Source of the DNA: Mycobacterium colombiense CECT 3035
GTDB lineage: Bacteria > Actinomycetota > Actinomycetes > Mycobacteriales > Mycobacteriaceae
Assembly (NCBI RefSeq): GCF_002105755.1
Contig: NZ_CP020821.1
Coordinates: 992,001 to 1,056,000 of the forward strand
DNA length: 64,000 nt
Direction: 5' to 3'
Within the stretch, counting starts at the first letter, position 1. Every line of letters starts with the position of its first letter. This document shows, piece after piece, positions 33,540 to 42,522 of this stretch. The notes beneath the pieces were generated by a model. It did not search any database. It worked only from the letters and a program-made list of their open reading frames with translations, and had not been told where the DNA came from. The translations under genes were made by a program, and so were the position numbers.

Positions 33540-35054
33540 TCAGCCGTACGCGTCCCACCACGTGTGCAGGTCTTCGACGGTCGCCGGATCGCCGGTGACG
33601 TCGCTGAGCATGAGCCTGGCGTCGTTGGACCAGATCACGTTCGGGTGGCCGTTGTAGGTGCCGCACGCGATCAGGCCCGCCATGTCGTTGGGGGTCTCGT
33701 CGTAGTGCCAGCTGACGGGCGAGCGTCCCTCGCCGGGGCAGTTCACCAGGCTGACGTTGCCGACGTCGTCGTTGAAGGCCTTCTTCAGCCGGTCGGGCGT
33801 TGCGAACAGGCCGTAGGTGGCCCGGGCCGGGCCGCCGGGCTGGGTGTTCTGTCCGCAGGTCACCATGGCCACCGCGTGCACCCAGATGCTGCCCGACTCG
33901 GCAGTGGCGGGCGTGCAGGTTCCCGGCAGGTAGCCCGGTGGCAGCAGGCTGATCAGTCGCGCCGCCTCGCCGCTGGGGGCGGCGGCCGACGGCGGCGCCG
34001 TCTTGCCCGAGCTCGCCCGGTGCTGCGGCTGGCTGGTGGGTTTGAGCACCAGCCAGACGCCGACGGCGCTGATCGCGACGGCGACGACGGCCGCGGCGGC
34101 CACCATCGGCCAGCGGGTGCGCCGGCGCCGCGGCGGCGCGGGTGGGCTGATCGGGACCTCGGCGACCGCGGTGCTGCTGCGTTCCAGGATCGTCGCGGCG
34201 CGTTCGCGTTCCGGGCTGGTGAGCGCCTTGTGCGCGGCGTCCGCCAGCGCGCCGGCGGTGGGGTAGCGCTCGCTGGGATCCTTGGCCATTCCCGCCGCGA
34301 TGACCGCGTCGAATGCCGGGTTCACGCCGTGCGCGCTGGGTTTGGGGATGGGGTGCATCAGGTGCGCGGTGACCAGCGCGCCCGTGCTGTCGGCCGCGTA
34401 CGGTGGCACGCCGGTCAGGCATTCGTAGAGCACGCACGCCAGCGCGTACACGTCGGCGCGAGACGTCACGTCGCTGCTCGACGAGTCACTCGAAAAGCGT
34501 TCGGGCGCCATGTATTTCAATGTCCCCACCGCGGTGCCCAGTTGGGTGAGCTTCTCGTCGGTCTTGGCGCTGGCGATGCCGAAGTCGACCAGATAGGCGA
34601 AGTCGTCGCCGGTGATCAGGATGTTCTGCGGTTTGACGTCGCGATGCGTCACCCCGGCGGCGTGGGCCGCGTCCAGGGCGGATGCGACCTGGTGGATGAT
34701 GGCCACCGCGCGCGGCGCGGGCAGCGGTCCCTCCCGTTGCAGCAGGCTGTCCAGGTCGGCACCCTCGATGAGGCGCATCTCCAAGAACAGCTGGCCGTCG
34801 ATCTCGCCGTAGTCGTGGATCGGCACCACATGCGGCTCCAGCAGCCGGCCGGTGATGCGGGCTTCGCGCTCCATTCGCTTGCGGAACACCGGATCCTGGC
34901 TGAACGTGTGCGACATCAGCTTCAGCGCCACGGTCCACTGCTTGACGGTGTGCTCGGCCTCGTAGACCTCGCCCATGCCGCCCCGGCCGAGCAGCCGGCC
35001 CAGGCGGTACGGGCCGAACATCGTTCCCGACCGCGAGCCCTGCGCGTCGCCCAT
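33540..35054 (-). CDS. Membrane Ser/Thr protein kinase with extracytoplasmic sensor domain
   Basis: About 504 aa. The N-terminal Hanks kinase domain (about residues 12-275) shows GRGGMGEVY, the ATP lysine in VALKLMS, HRDVKPQNIL, DFGIAS and YMAPERF. One transmembrane helix near 320-340 follows a basic stretch PPRRRRTRW. The extracytoplasmic domain of about 150 residues contains paired cysteines and ends in HTWWDAYG. It resembles sensor domains of mycobacterial kinases but I cannot name a ligand. The ATG at 35054 has GGAG 6 nt upstream; a TTG four codons earlier is an alternative. It lies 96 nt downstream of a second closely similar kinase, so the pair looks like a tandem duplication with swapped C termini. 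Confidence 0.9.
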   Translation of the reverse strand: MGDAQGSRSGTMFGPYRLGRLLGRGGMGEVYEAEHTVKQWTVALKLMSHTFSQDPVFRKRMEREARITGRLLEPHVVPIHDYGEIDGQLFLEMRLIEGADLDSLLQREGPLPAPRAVAIIHQVASALDAAHAAGVTHRDVKPQNILITGDDFAYLVDFGIASAKTDEKLTQLGTAVGTLKYMAPERFSSDSSSSDVTSRADVYALACVLYECLTGVPPYAADSTGALVTAHLMHPIPKPSAHGVNPAFDAVIAAGMAKDPSERYPTAGALADAAHKALTSPERERAATILERSSTAVAEVPISPPAPPRRRRTRWPMVAAAAVVAVAISAVGVWLVLKPTSQPQHRASSGKTAPPSAAAPSGEAARLISLLPPGYLPGTCTPATAESGSIWVHAVAMVTCGQNTQPGGPARATYGLFATPDRLKKAFNDDVGNVSLVNCPGEGRSPVSWHYDETPNDMAGLIACGTYNGHPNVIWSNDARLMLSDVTGDPATVEDLHTWWDAYG

Positions 35055-35150
35055 CGCCGACTCCAATCAACTCGCCGCAGGAAACGTACAACATCCCCGT
35101 GTGCTGCGATGGCGGCTCGCCCCACCGGCGGCCCCCGGTCCGGCCGCTCG

Positions 35151-36950
35151 CTATCCGGTGAGTTTCGTCAGCCAGGCCGGGTTCTGGTAGTTCACCGCGG
35201 TCGTGCCGTCCCAGACGAAGGGCGTGGAATTGGCGTTGTCCGCCGACAGGGTCGAGTAGCCGTTCGCCGCCTTCGCCTTGGCGGTGCCGATGTCGTCGCC
35301 GGACTTGATGCACGCGACGACGGCGCCATCCGCGCCGACCGTCTTGGCCAGTTGCGCGAGCTCGCCGTCGGTGCGGTCTTCGGCGGCGCCCTCTTGGGGC
35401 TGAAAGCTGCTGGCGAACAGGCCGGAATAGAAGTCGACGTAGACCTTGGGGTCGTTCTGCCCGGCGACGCAGTAGGTGGCCGCCACCGCGCGCGTCGAGT
35501 AGTCCTGGCTGTGCGACTTGTCGTCGAGGAAGTTCAGCAGGTGGTAGCGCACGGCGAGCTTCTTGTTGTTCACGGCGGTGTCGATGTCGGTGGCGTTCGA
35601 CCTGATGAAGCTGCCACACGGCGGGCAGATGGGTTCGTTGAAGACGTCGATCGTGGTCTGGGCCGCCGAACTGCCCACGAACACACCGTCATCGAGGACC
35701 CGCAGCGCCACGGCATCCGGCGGTGGCGGGGGTGGGGCGGGCGCGGGCCGGGTCTTCGATTCCCAGGGACGGACGACGCCGAGGATCACCCCGATGAGCG
35801 CCACCGTCAGGGTGGCGGCGACACCGACCCACAGCCAGGGTTTGCGGCTGGAACGCGGCGGTTGGCCCCACGGCGGTGTCGCGCCGGCGTTCGTCCAGAC
35901 CGGCGGGCCGCCCCACGCGGCGGGCTGCAGCCCCGGGGCGCCGGCGGTCAGGGGTTGCGCGGCGGGCGGCGCGGGCCAGCCGCCGAGGGGCGGTGGCGCC
36001 GGCGCGGCGACGGGCGGCCCGGGCGCGAAGCCGCCGGCCGGCTGGCCGGCGAATGCGGCCGGTGGCGTTGCCATTTGGCTGCGTTCCAAGATGTCGGTGG
36101 CCCGATCCTGATCGGGTGCGGCCAGCGCGCCGTAGGCGGCCGCCGACAGGTCACCACAGGTGAGGAAGCGGTCCGCCGGGTCCTTGGCCATGCCGCGGGC
36201 GATGACCCCGTCGAAGGCGGCCGGGATGCTGGGCCGGGCCGCGCTCGGCCGCGGGATCGGCTGGTGCATGTGCGCGCCCATCACGCTGAGCTGGTCGCCG
36301 GTGTAGGGCGGCGAGCCGGTCAGGCATTCGTACAGCACGCAGGCCAGCGCGTAGATGTCGGCTTTCGCGGTGATCTCGGAGTCGCCGAACCGTTCCGGGG
36401 CCATGTATTTGGCGGTGCCCACGGTGGTGCCGAATTGCGTGAGCTTTTCGTCCGAGGTGGCGCTGGCGATGCCGAAATCGACGAGGTAGGCGAAGTCGTC
36501 GGCGCTCACCAGAATGTTTTCCGGTTTGACGTCCCGGTGCAGGATCCCGGCGGTGTGGGCGGCGTCGAGCGCCGAACCGATCTGGCGGACAATAGCTATC
36601 GCCCGCGGCGGTGAGATCGGCCCGTAGCGCTTCAGCATGCTGGCCAGGTCTTTGCCGTCGATCAGCCGCATGTCCACGTACAGCTGGCCGTCTATCTCGC
36701 CGAAGTCGTGGATGGGCACGACGTGCGGTTCGTGCAGCCGTCCGGCCGTGCGGGCCTCGCGCTGCATCCGCGAACGGAAGACCGGGTCGTTGGACAGGGT
36801 GCGCGACATCAGCTTCAGGGCCACGATGCGCTCGCGGACGGTGTCCTCGGCCTCGTAGACGTCGCCCATGCCGCCGCGACCGACCAACCGCCGCAGCCGA
36901 TACGGCCCGAATTGCGTACCCTCCCGCGAATCCGCGGTCGCGTCACCCAT
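35151..36950 (-). CDS. pknE: Ser/Thr protein kinase PknE-like with DsbA/thioredoxin-like C terminus
   Basis: About 599 aa. Kinase domain about residues 15-280 (GRGGMGDVY, VALKLMS, HRDVKPENIL, DFGIAS, YMAPERF). A Pro/Ala-rich juxtamembrane linker of about 100 residues follows, then one membrane helix around 390-410 (LWVGVAATLTVALIGVILG) and an extracytoplasmic thioredoxin-fold domain with the CxxC motif in EPICPPCGSF. This kinase-DsbA arrangement is characteristic of mycobacterial PknE, which is somewhat shorter (566 aa in M. tuberculosis). The ATG at 36950 has GAGGAG with 5-nt spacing; a GTG two codons earlier is too close to that site. It likely links redox or envelope stress outside the membrane to phosphorylation inside. 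Confidence 0.9.
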   Translation of the reverse strand: MGDATADSREGTQFGPYRLRRLVGRGGMGDVYEAEDTVRERIVALKLMSRTLSNDPVFRSRMQREARTAGRLHEPHVVPIHDFGEIDGQLYVDMRLIDGKDLASMLKRYGPISPPRAIAIVRQIGSALDAAHTAGILHRDVKPENILVSADDFAYLVDFGIASATSDEKLTQFGTTVGTAKYMAPERFGDSEITAKADIYALACVLYECLTGSPPYTGDQLSVMGAHMHQPIPRPSAARPSIPAAFDGVIARGMAKDPADRFLTCGDLSAAAYGALAAPDQDRATDILERSQMATPPAAFAGQPAGGFAPGPPVAAPAPPPLGGWPAPPAAQPLTAGAPGLQPAAWGGPPVWTNAGATPPWGQPPRSSRKPWLWVGVAATLTVALIGVILGVVRPWESKTRPAPAPPPPPPDAVALRVLDDGVFVGSSAAQTTIDVFNEPICPPCGSFIRSNATDIDTAVNNKKLAVRYHLLNFLDDKSHSQDYSTRAVAATYCVAGQNDPKVYVDFYSGLFASSFQPQEGAAEDRTDGELAQLAKTVGADGAVVACIKSGDDIGTAKAKAANGYSTLSADNANSTPFVWDGTTAVNYQNPAWLTKLTG

Positions 36951-37120
36951 CGACACTCCTCACCCGCCGGCCATGCGCCGCAAACCGGCCGCCGGCGCTG
37001 GCGCCGTGGCGGCGACTGCGCCGAATCCGCGTATGCGGTGGCATGCAGGCCTAAGGCTAAGGTTTTCGCGACCTCGGGGCACGGCGAATAGCGAAAGCCA
37101 GCTAATTCGACGGCGCGGAA

Positions 37121-37462
37121 TTAACGGTTGTCGTCGTCGCCGCTGGCGCGTTCGGTGAGCCCCTCTCGGGACAGCGCGCGGACGAATCCGTAGGCCTGCA
37201 TCCCGGCCGGGCCCGGATTGTCGAAGATCCATTCGTTGATCTTTTCCAGCGCGTTGGCCAGGTCGTCGCGCTTGACTCGCACCAGGTAGGTCTTCCGGTC
37301 GTCGTCGGGATCCTCGATGGAGTCGGCGACCGCGACGGGATTCTTGAACGCGTAGGCGATCCCGTGCACCGCATCGTGATTCAGCGCCCATTGAATTTCA
37401 CTGGGGCGCAGTCGATTCACCGCCAGATTACGGTAGTCATGGTCGTGGTCTGAACTGCTCAC
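37121..37462 (-). CDS. Small conserved acidic protein of unknown function
   Basis: 113 aa starting at a GTG (37462) that encodes an acidic, His-rich N terminus (SSSDHDHDY). There is no signal peptide or membrane segment. The central part (RLRPSEIQWALNHDAVHGI, KTYLVRVKRDDLANALEKI) looks like a compact soluble fold, and the C terminus is charged (ERASGDDDNR). I do not recognise a domain. It precedes the kinase genes on the same strand with a 170-nt gap containing a CTAAGG tandem repeat near 37051, so it is probably separately transcribed. Coding support is codon bias and the absence of a better frame. Confidence 0.7.
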   Translation of the reverse strand: MSSSDHDHDYRNLAVNRLRPSEIQWALNHDAVHGIAYAFKNPVAVADSIEDPDDDRKTYLVRVKRDDLANALEKINEWIFDNPGPAGMQAYGFVRALSREGLTERASGDDDNR

Positions 37463-37584
37463 CGGGCCGGTGATCCTATTCTCGAACGCGTTTCAAGCCG
37501 GGCATTTTCATCATAGGAACAGGCGCCGTCGGCTGCATGTTGAGCGCTTTCGCGCACCCGCACTCCGCCGGGCCGCCGCGCGGC

Positions 37585-38301
37585 TCAGCGGCGATATTTC
37601 ACAAACAGATAGCCGTCGCAGACGAACACGTGCTCGAGTTGCATGGTGACCGGGGTGGGCAGCCGGGCCGGGTGTGACCGGTAGCCGACCGGCTGGCTCG
37701 CCGCCAGCTTCGGGGCGAGGGTCACGCAGATCTCGGTGACGGCGTCGGCCTCCACCAGCTCGTCGAGCAGCGTGGGGCCGCCCTCGCACAGGATGCGGTG
37801 CATGCCCAGCTCGCGCAGCATCGCGACCGCGCGGGAGACGTCCACCGAGTCCTGCCCGGCGACCATGACGTGTTGCCGATCGTCGTCGGGGTCGTGTCGT
37901 GCCGCGGTGCGTTCGCAGGTGACCAGGATCGGCGGCTGGTCCGGGTTGCTGAACAGCCGGGCCGGTAGTTCACCGCTGCGGCTCACCACGGCGATCGGGG
38001 GCGGTTCGGCGCGCCCTTCGTGCTGCCGCCTGGCGCGCGCCGCGTCGCTCAGCTTCACCGGGCCATAGTTTTCGGCGCGGGCGGTACCGGCGCCGACGAG
38101 CACGACGTCGGCCAGGCCGCGCAGGATGTTCAACAGCCGCTGATCGGTGGGGCATGACAGGGGACCGGCGCGACCGCCGAACGCGGCCGCGCCGTCGGCG
38201 CTGAAGATCATGTTGGCGCGCACGCCATCCGGGGGATCGGCATAGAACGGCGCGAGTTCGACGATGCCGGGGACGGCGCCGATTCGGGGCGACTCGCTCA
38301 C
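37585..38301 (-). CDS. RibD C-terminal-like pyrimidine/dihydrofolate reductase family protein
   Basis: 238 aa. NADPH-dependent reductase fold of the RibD C-terminal/DHFR superfamily. Supporting sequence is RANMIFSADGAAAFGGRAGPL (N-terminal substrate strand), DVVLVGAGTARAENYGPV, and CEGGPTLLDELVEADAV near the C terminus, where the GGP loop binds the nucleotide. It lacks the deaminase half of a full RibD, so it may act in a side branch of riboflavin or folate chemistry. The GTG start at 38301 is three bases downstream of the flavin reductase stop (38305-38307), indicating an operon of two flavin-linked genes. Confidence 0.85.
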   Translation of the reverse strand: MSESPRIGAVPGIVELAPFYADPPDGVRANMIFSADGAAAFGGRAGPLSCPTDQRLLNILRGLADVVLVGAGTARAENYGPVKLSDAARARRQHEGRAEPPPIAVVSRSGELPARLFSNPDQPPILVTCERTAARHDPDDDRQHVMVAGQDSVDVSRAVAMLRELGMHRILCEGGPTLLDELVEADAVTEICVTLAPKLAASQPVGYRSHPARLPTPVTMQLEHVFVCDGYLFVKYRR

Positions 38302-38304
38302 GCG

Positions 38305-38802
38305 CTAGGCCTCATGGCCGGGTTCCAGCTCGCGCACGTCGCCGAAGGACACCCAGGTCTCCAGTTCCTGTGGCGGGCTGCCGCCCACCGGCGCCAGCAG
38401 GTGCCCGACGTGATCGCCCAGCGAGAAACGTTCCAGGATCTCGCCGGCGAACCAGGCGGCGGCGTCGTCGAGGATGGGCAGCTGTTCGGGGCCGCGGTGC
38501 CAGGAGCATCGGGCGAACTTGTCGACCTCGTCGCCGGTCTGGCTGCCGAAGAGCTCCACCACGTCCAGGTGGTCGTGGTCGAACACGTGCACGGCCAGGT
38601 GGGAGGCGTCGTGGGCGACGCGGAAGGTGTGGTTGCGCCGGGACAGGCCGACCAGGAAGCGGGGTGGATGGATGCTGGTCTGGCTGGCAAAACCCACCAG
38701 GCAGCCGGCCGGGGTGCCGTCGGCCTGGGTGGTGACGACGTACATCGGATAGTTCAGCAGCGCCACCAGCTTGTCGAACGCTTCGGTTTCCGGGTCGGAC
38801 AT
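38305..38802 (-). CDS. Flavin reductase domain protein
   Basis: 165 aa with the flavin reductase-like FMN-binding split-barrel pattern. An N-terminal MYVVTTQADGTPAGCLVGFASQTS region leads into PPRFLVGLSRRNHTF and HLAVHVFDHDHLDVVELFG. It probably reduces FMN/FAD for a partner monooxygenase or acts as a flavin-dependent oxidoreductase by itself. It precedes the RibD-like gene by 3 nt and is likely co-transcribed with it. The ATG at 38802 has only a weak purine stretch (GGGGAAG) upstream. Soluble, with no targeting signal. Confidence 0.85.
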   Translation of the reverse strand: MSDPETEAFDKLVALLNYPMYVVTTQADGTPAGCLVGFASQTSIHPPRFLVGLSRRNHTFRVAHDASHLAVHVFDHDHLDVVELFGSQTGDEVDKFARCSWHRGPEQLPILDDAAAWFAGEILERFSLGDHVGHLLAPVGGSPPQELETWVSFGDVRELEPGHEA

Positions 38803-38896
38803 CCGGTCAGTCTTCCCCGTCCGGCCCGCGGGGAATCGCGTTGTGGCGAATTGGCCGGTGACGGGCCGCGACCGACCCCGGTGAAATTCGCCGGCG

Positions 38897-40195
38897 TCAG
38901 GTGTGATTCCGGTTGCGTCGCAACCCCATTGGGGCGACGAAGCGGCGAATCAAGTAGGCGGCTGCGCCGATGCCCAGCACCACCACACCGGACAGCGCGG
39001 ACCACGGCGGCATCGCGATGGCCAGCACCACGCAGCCGAGCAGCCCGATCAGCGGAATGGCGCGGTGCGGGCGTCCCTCGTCGGGGCCGAGGGTGAACGC
39101 GGAGGCGTTGGCGACGGCGTAGTAGATCAGCACGGCAAAGGAGGAAAACCCGATCGCGTCGCGAAGGTCGGCGGTGGCGGCCAGGGCCGCGACCACGACG
39201 CCGATCAGCAACTCCGCACGGTGGGGCACCCGAAACCGTGGGTGCACGGCGGCCAGGGCACGGGGAAGGTGGCCGTCGCGCGCCATCGCGAACGTGGTGC
39301 GCGAGACGCCGAGGATCAGCGCGAGCAGGGAGCCGACCGCCGCCACCACCGCGCCCACCCGCACGACCGGGACCAGCCAACCGGCCCCCGCGGCGCGGGC
39401 CGTCTCGACGAGCGGGGCGGCGCTCTGGGCGAGGCGGCCCGGCCCCAGCACCGTCAGCGCGGCCACGGCCACCAGCGCGTAGACGGCCAGGGCGATGGTG
39501 AGCGCCAGCGGTATCGCGCGGGGGATGGTGCGCGACGGGTCGCGCACCTCCTCGCCCAGCGTCGCGATGCGCGCGTAGCCGGCGAAGGCGAAGAACAGCA
39601 GACCCGCGGCCTGGACGACGCCGCCGGCGGTGGCGGCGGTCGGGTGGAGTTGATCGGCGCCGGACGCCGCGGCGGTGAACGCCGCGACGACGACCGCGGC
39701 GAGCACCGCCAGCACCGAGCCGACGATGACGCGGGTCAGCCAGGCCGACTTCTGCACGCCGCCGTAGTTCACCGCGGTGAGCACGACCACCGCGGCGACG
39801 GCCACCGCATGCGCCTGCGCCGGCCACGCATAGACGCCGATGGTCAAGGCCATCGCCGCGCAGGACGCGGTCTTGCCGACGACGAAGCCCCACCCGGCCA
39901 GGTATCCCCAGAAGTCTCCCAACCGTTTTCGGCCATAGACGTAGGTGCCGCCCGACGCGGGGTAGCGCGCCGCCAGTCGAGCGGAGGAGGTGGCGTTGCA
40001 GTAGGCCACGGCCGCGGCCAACGCCAGGCCCGGCAGCAGTCCCGAGCCGGCGGCGCGCGCGGCAGGCCCCAGCGCCGCGAAGATGCCCGCGCCGATCATC
40101 GACCCCAGCCCGATCACCACCGCGTCGAAAACGCCGAGGCTCCGGCGCAATTCGCCGTCGGTCGGCGGGGTGCTCATCGGGGTGGTACCGGACAC
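38897..40195 (-). CDS. APC-family amino acid permease
   Basis: About 432 aa with 12 predicted membrane helices. The first helix has the APC signature GLGSMIGAGIFAALGP, followed by ARYPASGGTYVYGRKRLG. The GTG at 40195 is chosen because GAGGAG precedes it by 5 nt; an ATG six codons inside and a longer upstream frame have weaker sites. The family imports amino acids or amines by proton symport, but the substrate is not readable here. It is divergent from the ArsR fusion gene, and the ArsR-like operator sits between them, so it may share its control. The C terminus ends in a basic tail (RRFVAPMGLRRNRNHT). Confidence 0.87.
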   Translation of the reverse strand: MSGTTPMSTPPTDGELRRSLGVFDAVVIGLGSMIGAGIFAALGPAARAAGSGLLPGLALAAAVAYCNATSSARLAARYPASGGTYVYGRKRLGDFWGYLAGWGFVVGKTASCAAMALTIGVYAWPAQAHAVAVAAVVVLTAVNYGGVQKSAWLTRVIVGSVLAVLAAVVVAAFTAAASGADQLHPTAATAGGVVQAAGLLFFAFAGYARIATLGEEVRDPSRTIPRAIPLALTIALAVYALVAVAALTVLGPGRLAQSAAPLVETARAAGAGWLVPVVRVGAVVAAVGSLLALILGVSRTTFAMARDGHLPRALAAVHPRFRVPHRAELLIGVVVAALAATADLRDAIGFSSFAVLIYYAVANASAFTLGPDEGRPHRAIPLIGLLGCVVLAIAMPPWSALSGVVVLGIGAAAYLIRRFVAPMGLRRNRNHT

Positions 40196-40252
40196 TCGGT
40201 CTCCTCGAAGGTCGCCAGAGATGGGCACGCCTGTGTCACTCGCGCGCTGCCT

Positions 40253-40258
40253 AACCTA
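40253..40258 (-). promoter_or_regulatory. Candidate -10 box for the APC permease
   Basis: On the minus strand this reads TAGGTT, a TANNNT match, about 58 nt upstream of the permease GTG. It abuts the ArsR-type palindrome at 40258-40273, so repressor binding would be expected to affect it. Confidence 0.35.
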
Positions 40259-40273
40259 TCAAATCATTTTGAT
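40258..40273. promoter_or_regulatory. ArsR/SmtB-type operator palindrome
   Basis: ATCAAA-TCAT-TTTGAT is a perfect 6-bp inverted repeat with a 4-bp centre, very like classical ArsR operators (ATCAAAT..TTTGAT). It lies between the divergent permease and the ArsR fusion gene. A TATTGT -10 box (40275-40280) sits immediately downstream, 8 nt before the ATG, so binding would block the fusion gene's promoter. Confidence 0.7.
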
Positions 40274-40288
40274 GTATTGTGCGGAAGC

Positions 40289-41035
40289 ATGGCGGCAGCC
40301 GATCGAGCGAACGTTCCACCGCTGATGCAGCTGGCGGCGCACCCCCTGCGGTGGGCGTTGCTGACCGAACTGGCATCCGGGGACCACCGGGTGCGGGAGT
40401 TGGCCGCCGCGGTCGGCGAGCCGCAGAACCTGGTCTCGTATCACCTGCGGCTGTTGCGTTCGGCCGGACTCGTCGAGGCGCGACGCAGCAGCTTCGATGG
40501 GCGCGACACCTATTACTGGCTGAACCTGACGAAGTGCGCCAAGGCATTTCGTGAGTCCGCCGCGGCGTTGCATCCGGCCTTGGCGCCCGGGCCCGCGACT
40601 ATGGCGGCGCCGCGGTCGGTGTTGTTTTTGTGCACCGGCAACAGCGCGCGGTCGCCCATGGCCGCGGCGCTGCTCGAGAAGCGCGCCCGGGGCCGCATTC
40701 GAACGGCGAGCGCGGGCAGCCATCCGAAGCCCGAGCTCCACGTCAACGCCCTCCGGGTGATGCGCGAGGAATACGGCATCGACCTCAGCGGCACCCGGCC
40801 CCGATCCCTGGCCGCGGTCTCCCGGCGCCGGTTCGACTGTGTGATCACGCTGTGCGACAAAGTGCGCGAATACGCGCGCGACCACGACCTGGCGACCACG
40901 ATGCATTGGAGCCTGCCCGACCCGTCGGCCGCGGGCGGCGGCTACCCGCAATTTTCGCGCGTGGCAGGCGAATTGAGCCGGCGGGTGGAGTTCTTCGTGC
41001 CCGATCCGGGCGCCCCACCGGGCGGGCGCTGGTGA
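40289..41035 (+). CDS. ArsR-family regulator fused to low-molecular-weight phosphatase/arsenate reductase
   Basis: 248 aa. Residues about 8-90 form a winged helix of the ArsR type (LAAHPLRWALLTELA, VRELAAAVGEPQNLVSYHLR as recognition helix). Residues about 108-240 are an LMW protein tyrosine phosphatase fold with the P-loop CTGNSAR (C115, R121) and the general acid in LPDPSA (D211). Such domains act either as tyrosine phosphatases or as thiol-dependent arsenate reductases. I see no cysteine pattern that settles which. An ArsR-type operator lies directly upstream, supporting autoregulation. Its stop codon overlaps the ATG of the multicopper oxidase (TGATG), so the two are coupled. The start at 40289 is supported by the -10 box at 8 nt and by domain length. 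Confidence 0.88.
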   Translation: MAAADRANVPPLMQLAAHPLRWALLTELASGDHRVRELAAAVGEPQNLVSYHLRLLRSAGLVEARRSSFDGRDTYYWLNLTKCAKAFRESAAALHPALAPGPATMAAPRSVLFLCTGNSARSPMAAALLEKRARGRIRTASAGSHPKPELHVNALRVMREEYGIDLSGTRPRSLAAVSRRRFDCVITLCDKVREYARDHDLATTMHWSLPDPSAAGGGYPQFSRVAGELSRRVEFFVPDPGAPPGGRW

Positions 41036-42516
41036 TGGCGCTCAGCCGGCGCCAATTCGGCAAGTGGGCGGGCGTCGCGCTGACGGCGGCGGCGGGAAGC
41101 GCGGGTGCCGGTGTCGCGTGTACGCACCCGTCGCCCCAGGGCCCGCCCGGCGGCAAGGCCGACTACACGCTGCGGATCGGCACGGGCAAGGTCGAGCTGG
41201 CCCCGGACCGCATCGTGTCCACCCTGACCTACAACGGCCAATTTCCCGGTCCGCTACTGCGATTCAAGGAGGGCCGGCGCACCTGGGTCGACGTCGTCAA
41301 CGACACCGATTCGCCGGAGCAATTGCACTGGCACGGCCAGCACATCGGCGCCGACGTCGACGGCGCCGCCGAAGAGGGCACCCCCGACATACCCGCACAT
41401 GGCATGCGCCGGATTTCCTTCGTCCCCGGCCCGGCCGGCCTCCGCTTCTATCACACCCACGTCGTCCCGCGCGCCGATCTCTCGCGTGGCCAGTACAGCG
41501 GCTTGGTGGGCCCGGTCTACATCGAGCCCGCGCACGACGCCGGCGCTTACGACCAGGAAATCTTCCTGACGCTCAAGGAGTTTGAACCCGCCTTCAGCCG
41601 CGGGGGCGACATGGCCAGTGACTTTCTGGCCGGCGAGCAGGACCAAGACCTCAGGGACAGAGGCGAGTCGGCGATGGCCGCCTCGCTGGGGCGCGGCGAA
41701 TCACCCGGCAACGAGGTGGGGTACGGGGCATTCGCGATCAACGGGCGCATGCTGGGCCACGGTGATCCCATTCGCGTGCAAGCCGGTCAGCGGGTGCTGC
41801 TGCACGTTCTCAACGGCAGCGCCACCGAGACGCGCAGTCTTGCCCTGCCCGGGCACACCTTCGACATCGTGGCGCTGGACGGCAACCCGGTGCCCACGCG
41901 GGCGGCGGTGCCGGTGTTGTGGCTCGGGGCGGGCGAGCGAATCTCGGCCCTTGTCAGCATGACCCATCCGGGAGTGTGGGTGCTGGGCGATCTGTCCGAC
42001 GACGACCGCGGCCACGGAATGGGCGTGGTGGTCGAATACGCCGGGCGCGGCGGGTATCCGCAATGGGCGGCGCCCCCGCCCTTCAGGTGGGACTACCGGC
42101 TGTTCGGCACGCCGCAACCGACCGGTGTCCGGCCGCCCGACCACACCATCGACATGTTGATCGAGAAGCGCAACGCCGCCGACAACGGTTTCAACGTCTG
42201 GACGATCAACGGCACGCCTTTTGCGATGGACGCCAACAAGCCCGTGCTGCACATCGCGCGCGGCATGCGTTACCGGCTGCGGTTCCGCAACGCCAGCGAC
42301 GACCTGCACCCGATGCACCTGCACCGGCACACCTTCGAAATCACCCGGTTCGCCGGGACACCGACCGCCGGCGTCCGCAAGGATGTCGCCATGCTCGGCG
42401 GCTACCAGAGCATGGAGGTCGATTTCGTCGCCGACCAACCCGGCCTCTCGCTGCTGCACTGCCATCAGCAGATCCACATGGATTACGGGCTCATGCTGCT
42501 GCTCGACTGCAGCTGA
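41035..42516 (+). CDS. Tat-exported multicopper oxidase (laccase-like)
   Basis: 493 aa. The Tat signal SRRQFGKWAGVAL at the N terminus predicts export of a folded, copper-loaded enzyme. All four copper-ligand motifs are present: HWHG (residues 98-101), HTH (140-142), HPMHLH and HCHQQIHMDYG at the C terminus. Members of the family oxidise phenols, metals (Cu(I), Fe(II), Mn(II)) or bilirubin using oxygen. The start ATG overlaps the previous stop (TGATG), linking it to the ArsR/phosphatase fusion and suggesting a metal-detoxification role. A cysteine at residue 29 is not in a good lipobox. It ends 6 nt before the convergent oxidoreductase gene. Confidence 0.9.
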   Translation: MALSRRQFGKWAGVALTAAAGSAGAGVACTHPSPQGPPGGKADYTLRIGTGKVELAPDRIVSTLTYNGQFPGPLLRFKEGRRTWVDVVNDTDSPEQLHWHGQHIGADVDGAAEEGTPDIPAHGMRRISFVPGPAGLRFYHTHVVPRADLSRGQYSGLVGPVYIEPAHDAGAYDQEIFLTLKEFEPAFSRGGDMASDFLAGEQDQDLRDRGESAMAASLGRGESPGNEVGYGAFAINGRMLGHGDPIRVQAGQRVLLHVLNGSATETRSLALPGHTFDIVALDGNPVPTRAAVPVLWLGAGERISALVSMTHPGVWVLGDLSDDDRGHGMGVVVEYAGRGGYPQWAAPPPFRWDYRLFGTPQPTGVRPPDHTIDMLIEKRNAADNGFNVWTINGTPFAMDANKPVLHIARGMRYRLRFRNASDDLHPMHLHRHTFEITRFAGTPTAGVRKDVAMLGGYQSMEVDFVADQPGLSLLHCHQQIHMDYGLMLLLDCS

Positions 42517-42522
42517 GCATCC

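Noticed and set aside
37511..37789. Possible small minus-strand gene in the gap before the RibD-like gene.
   Set aside because: It overlaps the RibD-like gene in another frame and has arginine-rich, motif-free translation.
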